12,809 nt of DNA from Campylobacterota bacterium (GCA_013153345.1 JAADEQ010000100.1:1-12809); one strand, 5' to 3'; numbered from the stretch's first letter, positions 1-7,287 are shown. The notes: a model not told the origin generated them from the letters alone. Program-made: numbers and translations.

Positions 1-956
1 ATAATACAACTTTAGCTCCTTCTACCAATACAACCTTGCCATCTCCTACTACTTTGGAGATAAAACCATATTTTTCCAAAATTAGTGGTGCATATTATGA
101 TGGTGGGGTTGATGTGGAGATTATTAAAGATATTAATAACTCTAAAGAGAGTCTATATGTAGCGATGTATGATTTTACTAATAAAAATATAAAGCAGGCT
201 CTAATTGATGCTCATAATAGAGGTGTTGAGGTAAAAGTGGTGACTGATGATACTACTATTGATGATGATGTATATGTTGAATTAATAGAGAGTGGAATAG
301 AGGTTATAGATGATGCTAACTCATCTAAGTTGATGCATAATAAGTTTTTAGTAGTTGATAATGAGATTTTATGGAGTGGAAGTGGGAACTATACAGTTTA
401 TGCTTTTTATAGAAATTATGAAAATTATGTAAGAGTAAAGAGTAAAGAGATAGCCGCAATTTATAAAAAAGAGTTTGACTATCTTTATACTCATAACAAT
501 AGCGATTATGATGGGGGAGAGGTTAAAAATATAGAGATATATTTCTCTCCGGACTCTGATTTTGAGGAGAAGATTGTGGAGTTAATAAAGGAGAGCAATA
601 AGAGTATTGAGTTTTTAGCATTTGCGTTTACTAACTATAAGATTGCATATGCATTGGTTGGAGCTAAAGAGAGGGGAGTTGAGGTAAAGGGGGTAATGGA
701 TGAGAGTCAAAATGAGTTTCAAACATATAGTGTGTATGATGATTTAAAAGAGGAGGGGATAGATGTAAAGCTCTCAGATAGAAAGCTTCACTCTAAGGTG
801 TTTATATTTGATGATAAGATTGTGATTACTGGCTCATATAACTTTACAAAGAGTGCTAATGATGAGAATAATGAAAACTCATTAGTGATATATGATAGTA
901 ATATCTCTAAAGCTTATATTGATAATTTTAACTTTATCTACCAAAGAGCTCAATAA
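1..956 (+). CDS. Phospholipase D-like protein with two HKD motifs, 5' end missing (partial)
   Basis: The frame is open from base 3 to the stop at 954-956 (317 visible codons), so the gene is cut by the window edge; the TTG at 36 lies inside the frame, has no Shine-Dalgarno, and is not a credible start. Numbering from that TTG, there are two PLD half-domains. HKD motif 1 is H101-x-K103-x4-D108, followed by a GSGN turn. Motif 2 is H252-x-K254-x4-D259, followed by GSYN. Each is preceded by the usual 'sI..a.Y.fT...i..AL..A..RGVeVk' segment (about 35-70 and 187-220). Paired HKD motifs form one active site that cleaves phosphodiesters through a phospho-histidine. The compact size and absence of other domains resemble the Nuc/PLD-like nucleases more than lipid-specific enzymes, but the substrate cannot be told. 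A Thr/Ser/Pro/Asn-rich linker (codons 3-56) suggests an N-terminal export, anchor or binding domain beyond the edge. Confidence 0.88.
   Translation, partial: NTTLAPSTNTTLPSPTTLEIKPYFSKISGAYYDGGVDVEIIKDINNSKESLYVAMYDFTNKNIKQALIDAHNRGVEVKVVTDDTTIDDDVYVELIESGIEVIDDANSSKLMHNKFLVVDNEILWSGSGNYTVYAFYRNYENYVRVKSKEIAAIYKKEFDYLYTHNNSDYDGGEVKNIEIYFSPDSDFEEKIVELIKESNKSIEFLAFAFTNYKIAYALVGAKERGVEVKGVMDESQNEFQTYSVYDDLKEEGIDVKLSDRKLHSKVFIFDDKIVITGSYNFTKSANDENNENSLVIYDSNISKAYIDNFNFIYQRAQ
3..50 (+). repeat. Two 24-nt in-frame repeats encoding Thr-rich octapeptides
   Basis: Bases 3-26 and 27-50 encode NTTLAPST and NTTLPSPT, two consecutive octapeptides starting with AATACAAC. A shortened third TTL follows at 51-56. 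The units diverge mainly at synonymous or Pro/Ala/Ser positions, which looks like an ageing tandem repeat in a flexible linker. Only two units are visible and the array may continue left of the window. Confidence 0.55.
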
Positions 957-973
957 GAGGGTTTTATTGAGCT
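947..973. terminator. Palindromic terminator shared by convergent genes
   Basis: AGCTCAATAA (947-956) and its exact complement TTATTGAGCT (964-973) form a 10-bp stem with a 7-nt loop. On the plus strand a run of six T (980-985) follows after a 6-nt gap, so the hairpin most plausibly ends the PLD-like transcript. The minus-strand side lacks a T run, so termination of the lipoprotein gene here is less certain. Both stop codons, 954-956 (+) and 964-966 (-), are part of the stem. Confidence 0.65.
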
Positions 974-1392
974 GGAACCTTTTTTAGGGCTCTAAATTTA
1001 GAGTCCCATCCACAAAAAAGAAGAGTCTCTAATCCATATAGAGTTGGTTTACACTCAATTACCATCCATTGATAATCTTCACAGCTGCTAAAGGTGCAAT
1101 TATACTCTTGGTTATCTTTATATATAATTAGTCCTTCTTTTGTATATTTAAGAGGGTACTCACTAAGGCTAATTATCTCTTTAAAACTCCCATCACTATA
1201 TCTCTTTTCTACCATTTTATCTTCACTAAAATCTCTTATTATATATTTATCAGTGGTTAAATCTACTCTATACCAAGGGGTAGAGGTTAAAATCTCTTTT
1301 GGAGAGGGTTGATTATTAAAATTATTACTCTCTTCTTGGCAACCAATTACTATTATAAAAAAAATTATACTAATAACTATACTCCTATACAT
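964..1392 (-). CDS. Small predicted lipoprotein, unknown function
   Basis: This 142-residue protein starts with a hydrophobic segment (residues 4-17) ending in a lipobox, IVIGC, with the lipid-attachment cysteine at C18 followed by QEES. Lipoprotein export and anchoring to a membrane are therefore well supported. The mature part has four more cysteines (C99, C104, C114, C127) in its C-terminal third, which could form two disulfides in the periplasm. I recognise no domain. The ATG at 1392 is preceded by a good Shine-Dalgarno (AAGGAG, complement of 1400-1405, 7 nt spacing). It is divergent from feoA and convergent with the PLD-like gene, and both neighbours lie on the other strand, so it is probably a single-gene transcript. 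Its function cannot be inferred from the context; proximity to feoAB is only suggestive. Confidence 0.75.
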   Translation of the reverse strand: MYRSIVISIIFFIIVIGCQEESNNFNNQPSPKEILTSTPWYRVDLTTDKYIIRDFSEDKMVEKRYSDGSFKEIISLSEYPLKYTKEGLIIYKDNQEYNCTFSSCEDYQWMVIECKPTLYGLETLLFCGWDSKFRALKKVPAQ

Positions 1393-1434
1393 CTTTTAGC
1401 TCCTTAGATTTACCATAGAATGGATATATTGTTA

Positions 1435-1440
1435 AGCATA
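1435..1440 (-). promoter_or_regulatory. Candidate extended -10 for the lipoprotein gene
   Basis: Read on the minus strand this is TGC-TATGCT, an extended -10-like element about 43 nt upstream of the start codon. There is no clear -35. This is the best candidate in the spacer for the leftward transcript, but it is a weak call in AT-rich DNA. Confidence 0.3.
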
Positions 1441-1545
1441 GCATCTAAAGCTTAAAAATAAATAAAATAATTAGATTTCATGGATTTATATATAGAAAAA
1501 TACTATTTATTTAGAGAAAAATAGAAATTCAGCTAATTTAAAGTT

Positions 1546-1564
1546 GATAGTCGTTATCATTTTC
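1546..1564 (+). promoter_or_regulatory. Putative Fur box overlapping the feoAB promoter
   Basis: GATAGTCGTTATCATTTTC matches the classic 19-bp Fur consensus (GATAATGATAATCATTATC) at 14 of 19 positions, and its left part is a perfect GATA-N5-TATC palindrome. It lies 20 bp upstream of the proposed feoA start. TATCAT at 1555-1560, inside the box, is a reasonable -10 element that would place the transcript start near 1566, so bound Fur would block RNA polymerase. Iron repression of feoAB by Fur is established in many bacteria; here it is inferred from this site and its position. Confidence 0.6.
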
Positions 1565-1584
1565 AAAATTATATGGAGGAAGAG

Positions 1585-1821
1585 GTGTTATTGGTAGATT
1601 TAAAAAAGGGTCAAAGAGGGATTGTTAAGAGGATAGATGCTAATAGTGAGCTTAAGCAGCGTCTTCTATCTTTTGGAATAGTAAGAGGAAGTGAGATTGA
1701 GGTTGTAGATTATGGGATTAATCGCTCTACTATTGAGGTTAGAGTTGGAAATACCCTTTTGGCTCTAAGGTATGATGAGGCAAAGGCAATTGAGGTGGAG
1801 AGGATTGATGGAGAGGATTAA
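1585..1821 (+). CDS. feoA: FeoA, ferrous iron transport accessory protein
   Basis: FeoA is a small cytoplasmic SH3-like protein that works with the FeoB permease in Fe(II) uptake. The sequence has the family pattern: 'LKKGQRGIVKRI' at the start, 'LKQRLLSFGIVRGSEIEV' in the middle, and 'LLALRYDEAKAIEVE' at the end, with a usual length of about 78 residues. The frame allows an ATG at 1573, but that codon overlaps the Shine-Dalgarno GGAGGA (1575-1580) and has no ribosome site of its own. I prefer the GTG at 1585 (5 nt after GGAGG), with the TTG at 1591 as an alternative; both give the normal FeoA N-terminus, whereas 1573 adds MEEE. The gene overlaps feoB by 14 nt, implying translational coupling. 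A Fur-like site sits just upstream. Confidence 0.88.
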   Translation: MLLVDLKKGQRGIVKRIDANSELKQRLLSFGIVRGSEIEVVDYGINRSTIEVRVGNTLLALRYDEAKAIEVERIDGED

Positions 1822-3904
1822 AGTTGTCTTAGCTGGTCAGCCAAATGTTGGCAAATCGATGCTTATTAATGCATTAAGTGGCACAACCAAAGGAAAAGTT
1901 GGAAATTTTAGTGGGGTAACGGTTGAGAAACTAGAGGTCTGCTTTACTCACCATTGTCATCTAATTGAGCTAATCGATTTGCCAGGTACATACTCTTTGG
2001 ATGCCTACTCCAAAGAGGAGATGGTTGCTAAAGAGTATCTATTAAATGAAGAGTATGATTTAATCTTAAATGTAGTAGATAGCACAAATTTGCAACGAAA
2101 TCTTCTTTTGACTTTAGAGCTTTTAGAGCTTAATAAAAAGATGATTGTCGCTTTAAATTTTGCAGATGAGGCAAAAAGAGATGGAGTTGAGATTGATATA
2201 AAGCAGCTTCAAAAGCTTTTGGGAGTTAGGGTTGTATTGATTTCAGCAAAAGAGAATAGAGGAATAAAAGAGCTTTTAGATGCAATTCATTATGTAGCAG
2301 AGCATAAAAGAGAGCCAAATAGAATTACCTATAGCGATGTATTTGAAGAGGAGATTTTAAAGCTTGAGAAGTTTTTAAATGAGAAGGGGTTTAGATATAA
2401 AGATTGGAGCAATAGAGAGGTTGCAATTGCTCTTTTATTTGAAAATGAAAAAGTCTATAAAGATTTACACGATAATCCAATTATGATTGAGCTATATCCA
2501 TTAATTAGGGACTCTCTTGAGCATATCTATACCCATTATGAGACAAAAGATATAAAAGAGATAAAAGCAAGTGAGCATGCAGCAATTGCAAGAGGAATTG
2601 TCTTAGAGGTAGTAAAGGGGGCAAAAGAGCCAAAAAGCTTGACTTTGACTCAAAAGATTGATTCTATTTTGCTTCATAAATATTTGGGAATTCCTATTTT
2701 TCTCTTTTTTATGTGGGCCCTTTTTCAATTGACATTTAAGTTTGGAAATATTCCAATGGAGTATATTAAAGAAGCAATTGATGGCTTTTCAAATATAGTA
2801 GGAGGGTATATCTCAAATAGTGAGATAAGAAGCTTAGTTGTTGATGGAATTATTGGAGGGGTTGGGGCAGTTTTGCTATTTTTGCCAAATATTATTATTT
2901 TATATCTTGGAATTGCACTGCTTGAGACAACTGGATATATGAGTAGAGTTGCCTTTTTGCTTGATGGCTTTTTTCATAAATTTGGGCTTCATGGAAAGAG
3001 CTTTATTCCTCTTGTAACTGGCTTTGGATGTTCAGTCCCAGCATATATGGCTGCGCGTGTATTAAAGAGCAAAACAGATAGACTTATTACTCTTTTTATA
3101 ATAGGCTTTATGAGTTGTGGAGCAAGGCTGCCGATTTATGTTTTGTTTATAGGGGCATTTTTTCCTCAAGAGATTGCAGGAAATATGCTATTTTTAATCT
3201 ATATTTTTGGCGCAATTGTGGCTTTAGTTATGGCAAAGTTTTTAAGAGTATTTATATTTAAGAGTGAGGATGAGCCCTTTGTTATGGAGATGCCAAAATA
3301 TAGGCTTCCATCTCTTAGACTCCTTTGGCATAGTGTATATTCAAATGCAAAAGAGTATCTAAAAAAGGCGGGAACTTTTATCTTAGCCGCTGCAGTTTTA
3401 GTGTGGTTTGCAAGCAACTATCCAAAAGATAAAGAGTTAGACCAAACCTATCTTCAAAAAATAGAGACTACAAAGAGTGAAAAGAGAAAAAAAGAGCTTG
3501 AGGTAGAATTAAAAAGAGCCCAGTTAGAAAATAGCTATCTTGGTCAAATTGGAAAAGCAACAGCGCCTTTTTTTGCCCCTTTGGGGTTTGATTGGAAGTT
3601 AAGTGTTGCGCTAATTAGTGGACTTGGAGCTAAAGAGATTGTTGTCTCTACATTAGGGGTTTTATATAGTGTGGAGGAGAGTAAGAGTGATTTAAAAGAG
3701 GCCCTAAGAAAAAATCTAACTTTGCCAGTTGCAATGAGCTTTATTGTATTTGTAATATTTTATCTGCCATGTTTTGCTGCTAGCTCAATGTTTACCAAAG
3801 AGGCTGGTGGGGTTAAATATTTTATATATCTATTTTTATTTACAACCGCAGTTGCTTGGATAATGAGCTTTTTAATATTTAATCTGGTTAAACTATTTGT
3901 TTAG
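1808..3904 (+). CDS. feoB: FeoB, ferrous iron permease with G domain
   Basis: FeoB is the inner-membrane Fe(II) permease with an N-terminal GTPase domain. Of 698 residues, the G domain shows G1 GQPNVGKS (10-17), G2 T38 in GVTVE, G3 DLPG (57-60), G4 NFAD (117-120) and G5 SAKE (146-149). A helical linker (about 165-270) leads to the membrane part (about 285-698), which has the two Gate motifs, GFGCSVPA with C408 and SCGARLPIY with C437, and the LPC motif with C655. A charged insert (538-575) separates membrane segments. The ATG at 1808 follows GGAG with 7-nt spacing and gives the standard MERIKVVLAG start; a start at 1772 would add 12 residues that read feoA out of frame. Odd feature: a Cys/His cluster, C45-F-T-H-H-C-H51, just before G3. 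No feoC follows. The 3' end overlaps recG tail to tail by 12 bp. Confidence 0.96.
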   Translation: MERIKVVLAGQPNVGKSMLINALSGTTKGKVGNFSGVTVEKLEVCFTHHCHLIELIDLPGTYSLDAYSKEEMVAKEYLLNEEYDLILNVVDSTNLQRNLLLTLELLELNKKMIVALNFADEAKRDGVEIDIKQLQKLLGVRVVLISAKENRGIKELLDAIHYVAEHKREPNRITYSDVFEEEILKLEKFLNEKGFRYKDWSNREVAIALLFENEKVYKDLHDNPIMIELYPLIRDSLEHIYTHYETKDIKEIKASEHAAIARGIVLEVVKGAKEPKSLTLTQKIDSILLHKYLGIPIFLFFMWALFQLTFKFGNIPMEYIKEAIDGFSNIVGGYISNSEIRSLVVDGIIGGVGAVLLFLPNIIILYLGIALLETTGYMSRVAFLLDGFFHKFGLHGKSFIPLVTGFGCSVPAYMAARVLKSKTDRLITLFIIGFMSCGARLPIYVLFIGAFFPQEIAGNMLFLIYIFGAIVALVMAKFLRVFIFKSEDEPFVMEMPKYRLPSLRLLWHSVYSNAKEYLKKAGTFILAAAVLVWFASNYPKDKELDQTYLQKIETTKSEKRKKELEVELKRAQLENSYLGQIGKATAPFFAPLGFDWKLSVALISGLGAKEIVVSTLGVLYSVEESKSDLKEALRKNLTLPVAMSFIVFVIFYLPCFAASSMFTKEAGGVKYFIYLFLFTTAVAWIMSFLIFNLVKLFV

Positions 3905-5701
3905 CCTCTCTTTAACCTCGCTAATAATCTCTTCATCCTCGCTCAAATCAAGCCACTTAAAAGTCTTTCCGCTTTGAATAGTTCCATCAAGCAAATCTCC
4001 GCTATTTCTATATTTTAAGTCAAGCTCAGCAATCTTAAAACCATCTAAAATTTTGCTAAACTCAATCAATCTTTTTGGAGGAGATGCAAGATTGGTATAT
4101 AAAAAGCAGTAACTATCAATCCCATATCTTCCAACTCTTCCGCGAAGCTGATGAAGCGTTGCAAGTCCAAATCTCTCAGCTCCAACAATTACAATTGTAG
4201 TAAGGCGTGGCAAAGATATTCCAACCTCTACAACCGTAGTTGATAGAAGAATATTTCCCTTTTCTCTAAACTCTAAAAGCTTTTCATCTTTATCTTTATC
4301 TTTTCCATAAGTAACAAATACCCCATCAAAATTTCTCTCCCAAAAACCAATTGCCTCATTTAGTGAGCTATAAGGAATCTCTTCACTTGGCTCAACAAGT
4401 GGATAGATAATTAATACTTGATGATTTTTTTCTATCTCTTTTTTAATATGCAAAAAGAGCTCTTTGAAATCTTTTTTTTGAATAATTTTAGTAGTTATTT
4501 TCTTCTCATATGGAAGCTCTTTAATAATTGAGATATCAATTGACTCACTCTCAATCATTGCTTGCGTTCTTGGAATTGGAGTTGCGCTAAATTGCAAAAA
4601 GTGAGGAGATTTATTCTCTTCTTTATTTAAAAAATCAAGCATTGCCCTTTGGTTGGCTCCAAATCGATGCTGCTCATCAACCATAACCAAAGCCACTTTT
4701 GGCAAATCATCCCTATAAAGCAGAGCATGAGTTCCAATTATAAAATCAGCTCTCTTATAATCTCCAATTTGGCTCTTTTGAGTTAGAAGCGCAATATCTA
4801 AAAACCTCCCTAAATATTTTTGCGCCTCCTCAAATAGCTGATTTGCTAAAATTGAAGTTGGTGCCATAAGGATTGATTTTTCCTTATTTGCAATCAAGGC
4901 TGAAGCTAATATTACCATTGTTTTACCACTTCCAACATCTCCAATAATAACTCTTCTTGCAGCCTTTTTATCTTGGGATAAATCCTTTTTAATATCATCA
5001 ATTGCTTTTAGCTGGTCATTTGTTAGGCTAAATGGCAAGCTCTTAAAAAATGGCGCCAAATCTGCCCTTAAAGCCTTTTTTGCCTCTTTAAAGACCCTTT
5101 TTCTTCTAAGCTTTAAGATATAATTTATCGCCTCAATTGATTTTAAATCTTTAATAACCTCCTCTTTTAGCTCCCCATCTTTTTTTATATCACCAAGCGA
5201 GCTTGGGAAATGAAGATTTAATATAGTCTCAATCTCACTGCTGTTTAATGGAGTCTTTGAGAGATTTTCTTTGGTAATATATTTTGAGATAAGATGTTTA
5301 ATTTGGGACTCTTTAATCTCTTTTTTGTAGTTTGGCTCAATCTTTCCAAAACTCTTTAGAGATTTTGGCTGAAGGATTTGGAGTTTATTATTAAAAATAT
5401 TAACCTTCCCCTCAATTATATGAGATGAGCCAACTAAAAAGAGCTTTTTATGAAATGGAGTTGTCTTAAAAAAAATTCCACTAATATAACTTTTAAAATC
5501 CTCTAAAAAAAAGGTCACTTGAAGGCGAGAATTTATTATATTTTGATTAATAACCTTTGCTTTTGCAATTAAGGTTTTATTATTTTCTATCTTTTTGCTA
5601 AGAGTTGTATCTTTGTAGCTACTTGGCACAAGAAGCGCCAAATCAAGAAGAGTTTTTACTTTTAGCTTTTTTAAAAGAGGTAAATCTTCTTTTTCAAACA
5701 T
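3893..5701 (-). CDS. recG: RecG, ATP-dependent branch-migration helicase
   Basis: RecG remodels stalled replication forks and Holliday junctions. The protein (602 aa) shows Walker A GDVGSGKT (254-261), the DEQH box (342-345), SATPIPRT (372-379), and the motif V-VI region ending in HQLRGRVGR (517-525). The TRG-like tail reads LDLKYRNSGDLL (560-571), where the widespread family pattern is closer to LRGPGE. An OB-like wedge precedes the helicase core (about 40-115). It is about 90 residues shorter than E. coli RecG, mostly at the N-terminus, as is usual in Campylobacterota. The ATG follows directly on the TAG of the M16 gene (TAGATG) with no clear Shine-Dalgarno, so translation is probably coupled. 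It is the last gene of the minus-strand unit. Its last codons overlap the end of feoB by 12 bp, and I see no terminator hairpin. Confidence 0.95.
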   Translation of the reverse strand: MFEKEDLPLLKKLKVKTLLDLALLVPSSYKDTTLSKKIENNKTLIAKAKVINQNIINSRLQVTFFLEDFKSYISGIFFKTTPFHKKLFLVGSSHIIEGKVNIFNNKLQILQPKSLKSFGKIEPNYKKEIKESQIKHLISKYITKENLSKTPLNSSEIETILNLHFPSSLGDIKKDGELKEEVIKDLKSIEAINYILKLRRKRVFKEAKKALRADLAPFFKSLPFSLTNDQLKAIDDIKKDLSQDKKAARRVIIGDVGSGKTMVILASALIANKEKSILMAPTSILANQLFEEAQKYLGRFLDIALLTQKSQIGDYKRADFIIGTHALLYRDDLPKVALVMVDEQHRFGANQRAMLDFLNKEENKSPHFLQFSATPIPRTQAMIESESIDISIIKELPYEKKITTKIIQKKDFKELFLHIKKEIEKNHQVLIIYPLVEPSEEIPYSSLNEAIGFWERNFDGVFVTYGKDKDKDEKLLEFREKGNILLSTTVVEVGISLPRLTTIVIVGAERFGLATLHQLRGRVGRYGIDSYCFLYTNLASPPKRLIEFSKILDGFKIAELDLKYRNSGDLLDGTIQSGKTFKWLDLSEDEEIISEVKERLNK

Positions 5702-6988
5702 CTACTTTTGCTTATTTGTTACAATAAAAAAGCTTAGCTTATTTATCTCTTGATGGTTTTTAATAAAATCATTTAGCTCTTTTAGCGTTAAATTTTTTAT
5801 AATCTCAAGCTCCTTTTTTGAAAAACCAAGCCCAAGCCCGCTATAATACTCATTAAAAGCTCTATTTAATCGCTGCATTAAAGTCTCACTCCTTAGCGGC
5901 TCACTTCCTAAGAAAAACTTTTTTGCACTATCAAGCTCTTTTTGAGTCGCTCCCTCTTTTAAAAATTTATTAATCACTTCTTTAACAACCCCAATTGCCT
6001 CATCTTGATTCTCAAGCTTTGTTTGAAGATATCCAAAAAAGTAGCTATTTGTTCTATTTACAATAAAGCGGCTATATGCTGAGTATGCCAGCCCTCTTTT
6101 AACTCTAACCTCCTCCATCAGTCTACTTCCAAAACCGCTACTTCCAAGAATAAAAGATGCAACCTTTCCAATTACCCTTTTTGTATCATTTGACTCCATA
6201 TAATATGGTGCTCCAAAATAGATATAGGCTTGCTTGGTATCTTTATTAATCTCTTTGCTCTGGTTATTCTCATTTACTTTTATCTTTTGAAGTTTTTTAA
6301 CCTCTCCACTCTTTAGATTTGAAGCAAACTTTTTTACAACCTCTCTAACTTCATCCTCACTAAAATCCCCACCAATTACTACTAAAAGATTATTTTTATA
6401 TAGATGCGTATCAATAAAGTTTTTTAAATCCTCAAGTTTTAAAGATTTAATTGACTCAATTGTTCCAAGTCTTGGATTTGCTAAAGGAGTTCCTTTAAAT
6501 AAAAGCTCTTTTAGTCCATTATTTGCAATATAATCAAAATCATCAGCTTTTCTTGCCAAAACTCCAACTCTTTTGGTAACTACCTTTTTAAAAGCTTCAT
6601 CGCTATAGTTTGGCTCATTTATTAGCTCAATTACCTTTTTTAATCCAAAATCAAACCTCTCTTTTAGTGATTCAAGAGTAAAGACAAAGGTCTCATTTCC
6701 ACTATTTACACTAAACTCAATTGCATTATCCTCAAGCTCCTTTGCAAACTTCATTGAGCCATCTTTTTTGCTCCCTTCATTTAATAAATCTGCAGCCAAA
6801 CTAACAAGCCCAGCCTTTTTGCTCGCTAAAGTGCCTGAATCTTTAAATATAAACTCAACCGAAGCAAGTGGGAGTCTATTATCCTTTTCAAAAATAACAG
6901 GAATTTTTGTATTATTCACCTCAACCTCAAAAAAAGTTACTGCCATTAAATATCCTTGTAATAAAAGTAGTAGTATAAATTTTTTCAT
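5702..6988 (-). CDS. M16-family (insulinase-like) exported protein, zinc motif missing
   Basis: This 428-residue protein begins with a signal peptide (KK, then a hydrophobic stretch, likely cut after LMA at 16), so it acts in the envelope. The fold is M16: an N-terminal half followed by a second half carrying the conserved R298-G-L-A-Y302 substrate-side motif and the 'SSGFGSRLMEEVR' helix. At the place of the zinc-binding HxxEH (in 'GLVSLAADLLNEG', residues 60-72), the three ligand or catalytic residues read S63, A66 and D67. It therefore cannot be a classical zinc peptidase and resembles the non-catalytic partner subunits found in M16B pairs. No active M16 partner gene is in the window. It starts with TAATG overlap on the nucleotidyltransferase stop, preceded by AAAGG, and abuts recG. 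Annotating it simply as a peptidase would overstate the evidence. Confidence 0.88.
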   Translation of the reverse strand: MKKFILLLLLQGYLMAVTFFEVEVNNTKIPVIFEKDNRLPLASVEFIFKDSGTLASKKAGLVSLAADLLNEGSKKDGSMKFAKELEDNAIEFSVNSGNETFVFTLESLKERFDFGLKKVIELINEPNYSDEAFKKVVTKRVGVLARKADDFDYIANNGLKELLFKGTPLANPRLGTIESIKSLKLEDLKNFIDTHLYKNNLLVVIGGDFSEDEVREVVKKFASNLKSGEVKKLQKIKVNENNQSKEINKDTKQAYIYFGAPYYMESNDTKRVIGKVASFILGSSGFGSRLMEEVRVKRGLAYSAYSRFIVNRTNSYFFGYLQTKLENQDEAIGVVKEVINKFLKEGATQKELDSAKKFFLGSEPLRSETLMQRLNRAFNEYYSGLGLGFSKKELEIIKNLTLKELNDFIKNHQEINKLSFFIVTNKQK

Positions 6989-7287
6989 TAGATACCTTTT
7001 AGCTCTTTAAAAATATATTTTTTTGCTGTTTTTGAAAGATTATTAATTGGAGCCAAATCAACCTCTTTTCCAAGCTCATTAGATAAAGCCCTCTTAATCT
7101 CTTCTAATCTTTTAAAGACAATAAAACCTCTATATTTTTCTATAAATTTTTTCTCAACATGATATAACAAATCTATATCATTAAAATTCTTCTCCCCCCT
7201 TGCAAATGAGCCAAATACCCCATCAATAATAAACCCATCTTTTTTATACTCCTCTTTTAGCTCTTTTAATCTTTTTAAAATATCCAC
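6988..7287 (-). CDS. Small MNT-type nucleotidyltransferase domain protein
   Basis: This 99-residue protein is a minimal nucleotidyltransferase of the polymerase-beta superfamily. It shows GSFARG (26-31), D37-I-D39 and a third acidic residue, D77 in EVDLAPI, which together give the full metal-binding triad, so it may be active. Such proteins often pair with HEPN-domain toxins (MntA/HepT), where they AMPylate the toxin, but no HEPN gene is adjacent. It begins at a GTG overlapping the mqnC stop by 1 nt (TAGTG), with GAGAGG 8 nt upstream, and its own stop overlaps the M16 start by 1 nt. It is therefore fixed within a housekeeping operon rather than a mobile toxin module. The substrate is unknown. 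Confidence 0.82.
   Translation of the reverse strand: MDILKRLKELKEEYKKDGFIIDGVFGSFARGEKNFNDIDLLYHVEKKFIEKYRGFIVFKRLEEIKRALSNELGKEVDLAPINNLSKTAKKYIFKELKGI

Noticed and set aside
36..38. TTG as the start of the PLD-like gene
   Set aside because: The frame is open to the window edge, the upstream codons continue the same repeat, and there is no ribosome site.
1094..1312. Plus-strand open frame opposite the lipoprotein gene
   Set aside because: No ribosome site, hydrophobic nonsense composition, and the minus-strand frame has a signal peptide, lipobox and Shine-Dalgarno.
1504..1526. Inverted repeat CTATTT...AAATAG in the lipoprotein-feoA spacer as a hairpin or riboswitch
   Set aside because: Only six A/T-dominated pairs with a long loop; the remaining spacer (1393-1545) shows no conserved RNA element that I recognise.
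1772..1807. Longer FeoB N-terminus (12 extra residues)
   Set aside because: It reads feoA out of frame, gives an Arg-rich start not seen in FeoB, and lacks a ribosome site; ATG 1808 has one.
3199..3417. Minus-strand open frame inside feoB
   Set aside because: Shadow of a membrane-protein coding region with no start signal or recognisable domain.
6768..7010. Plus-strand open frame opposite the M16 signal peptide region
   Set aside because: Complement of well-supported coding sequence; Ser/Leu-rich shadow.
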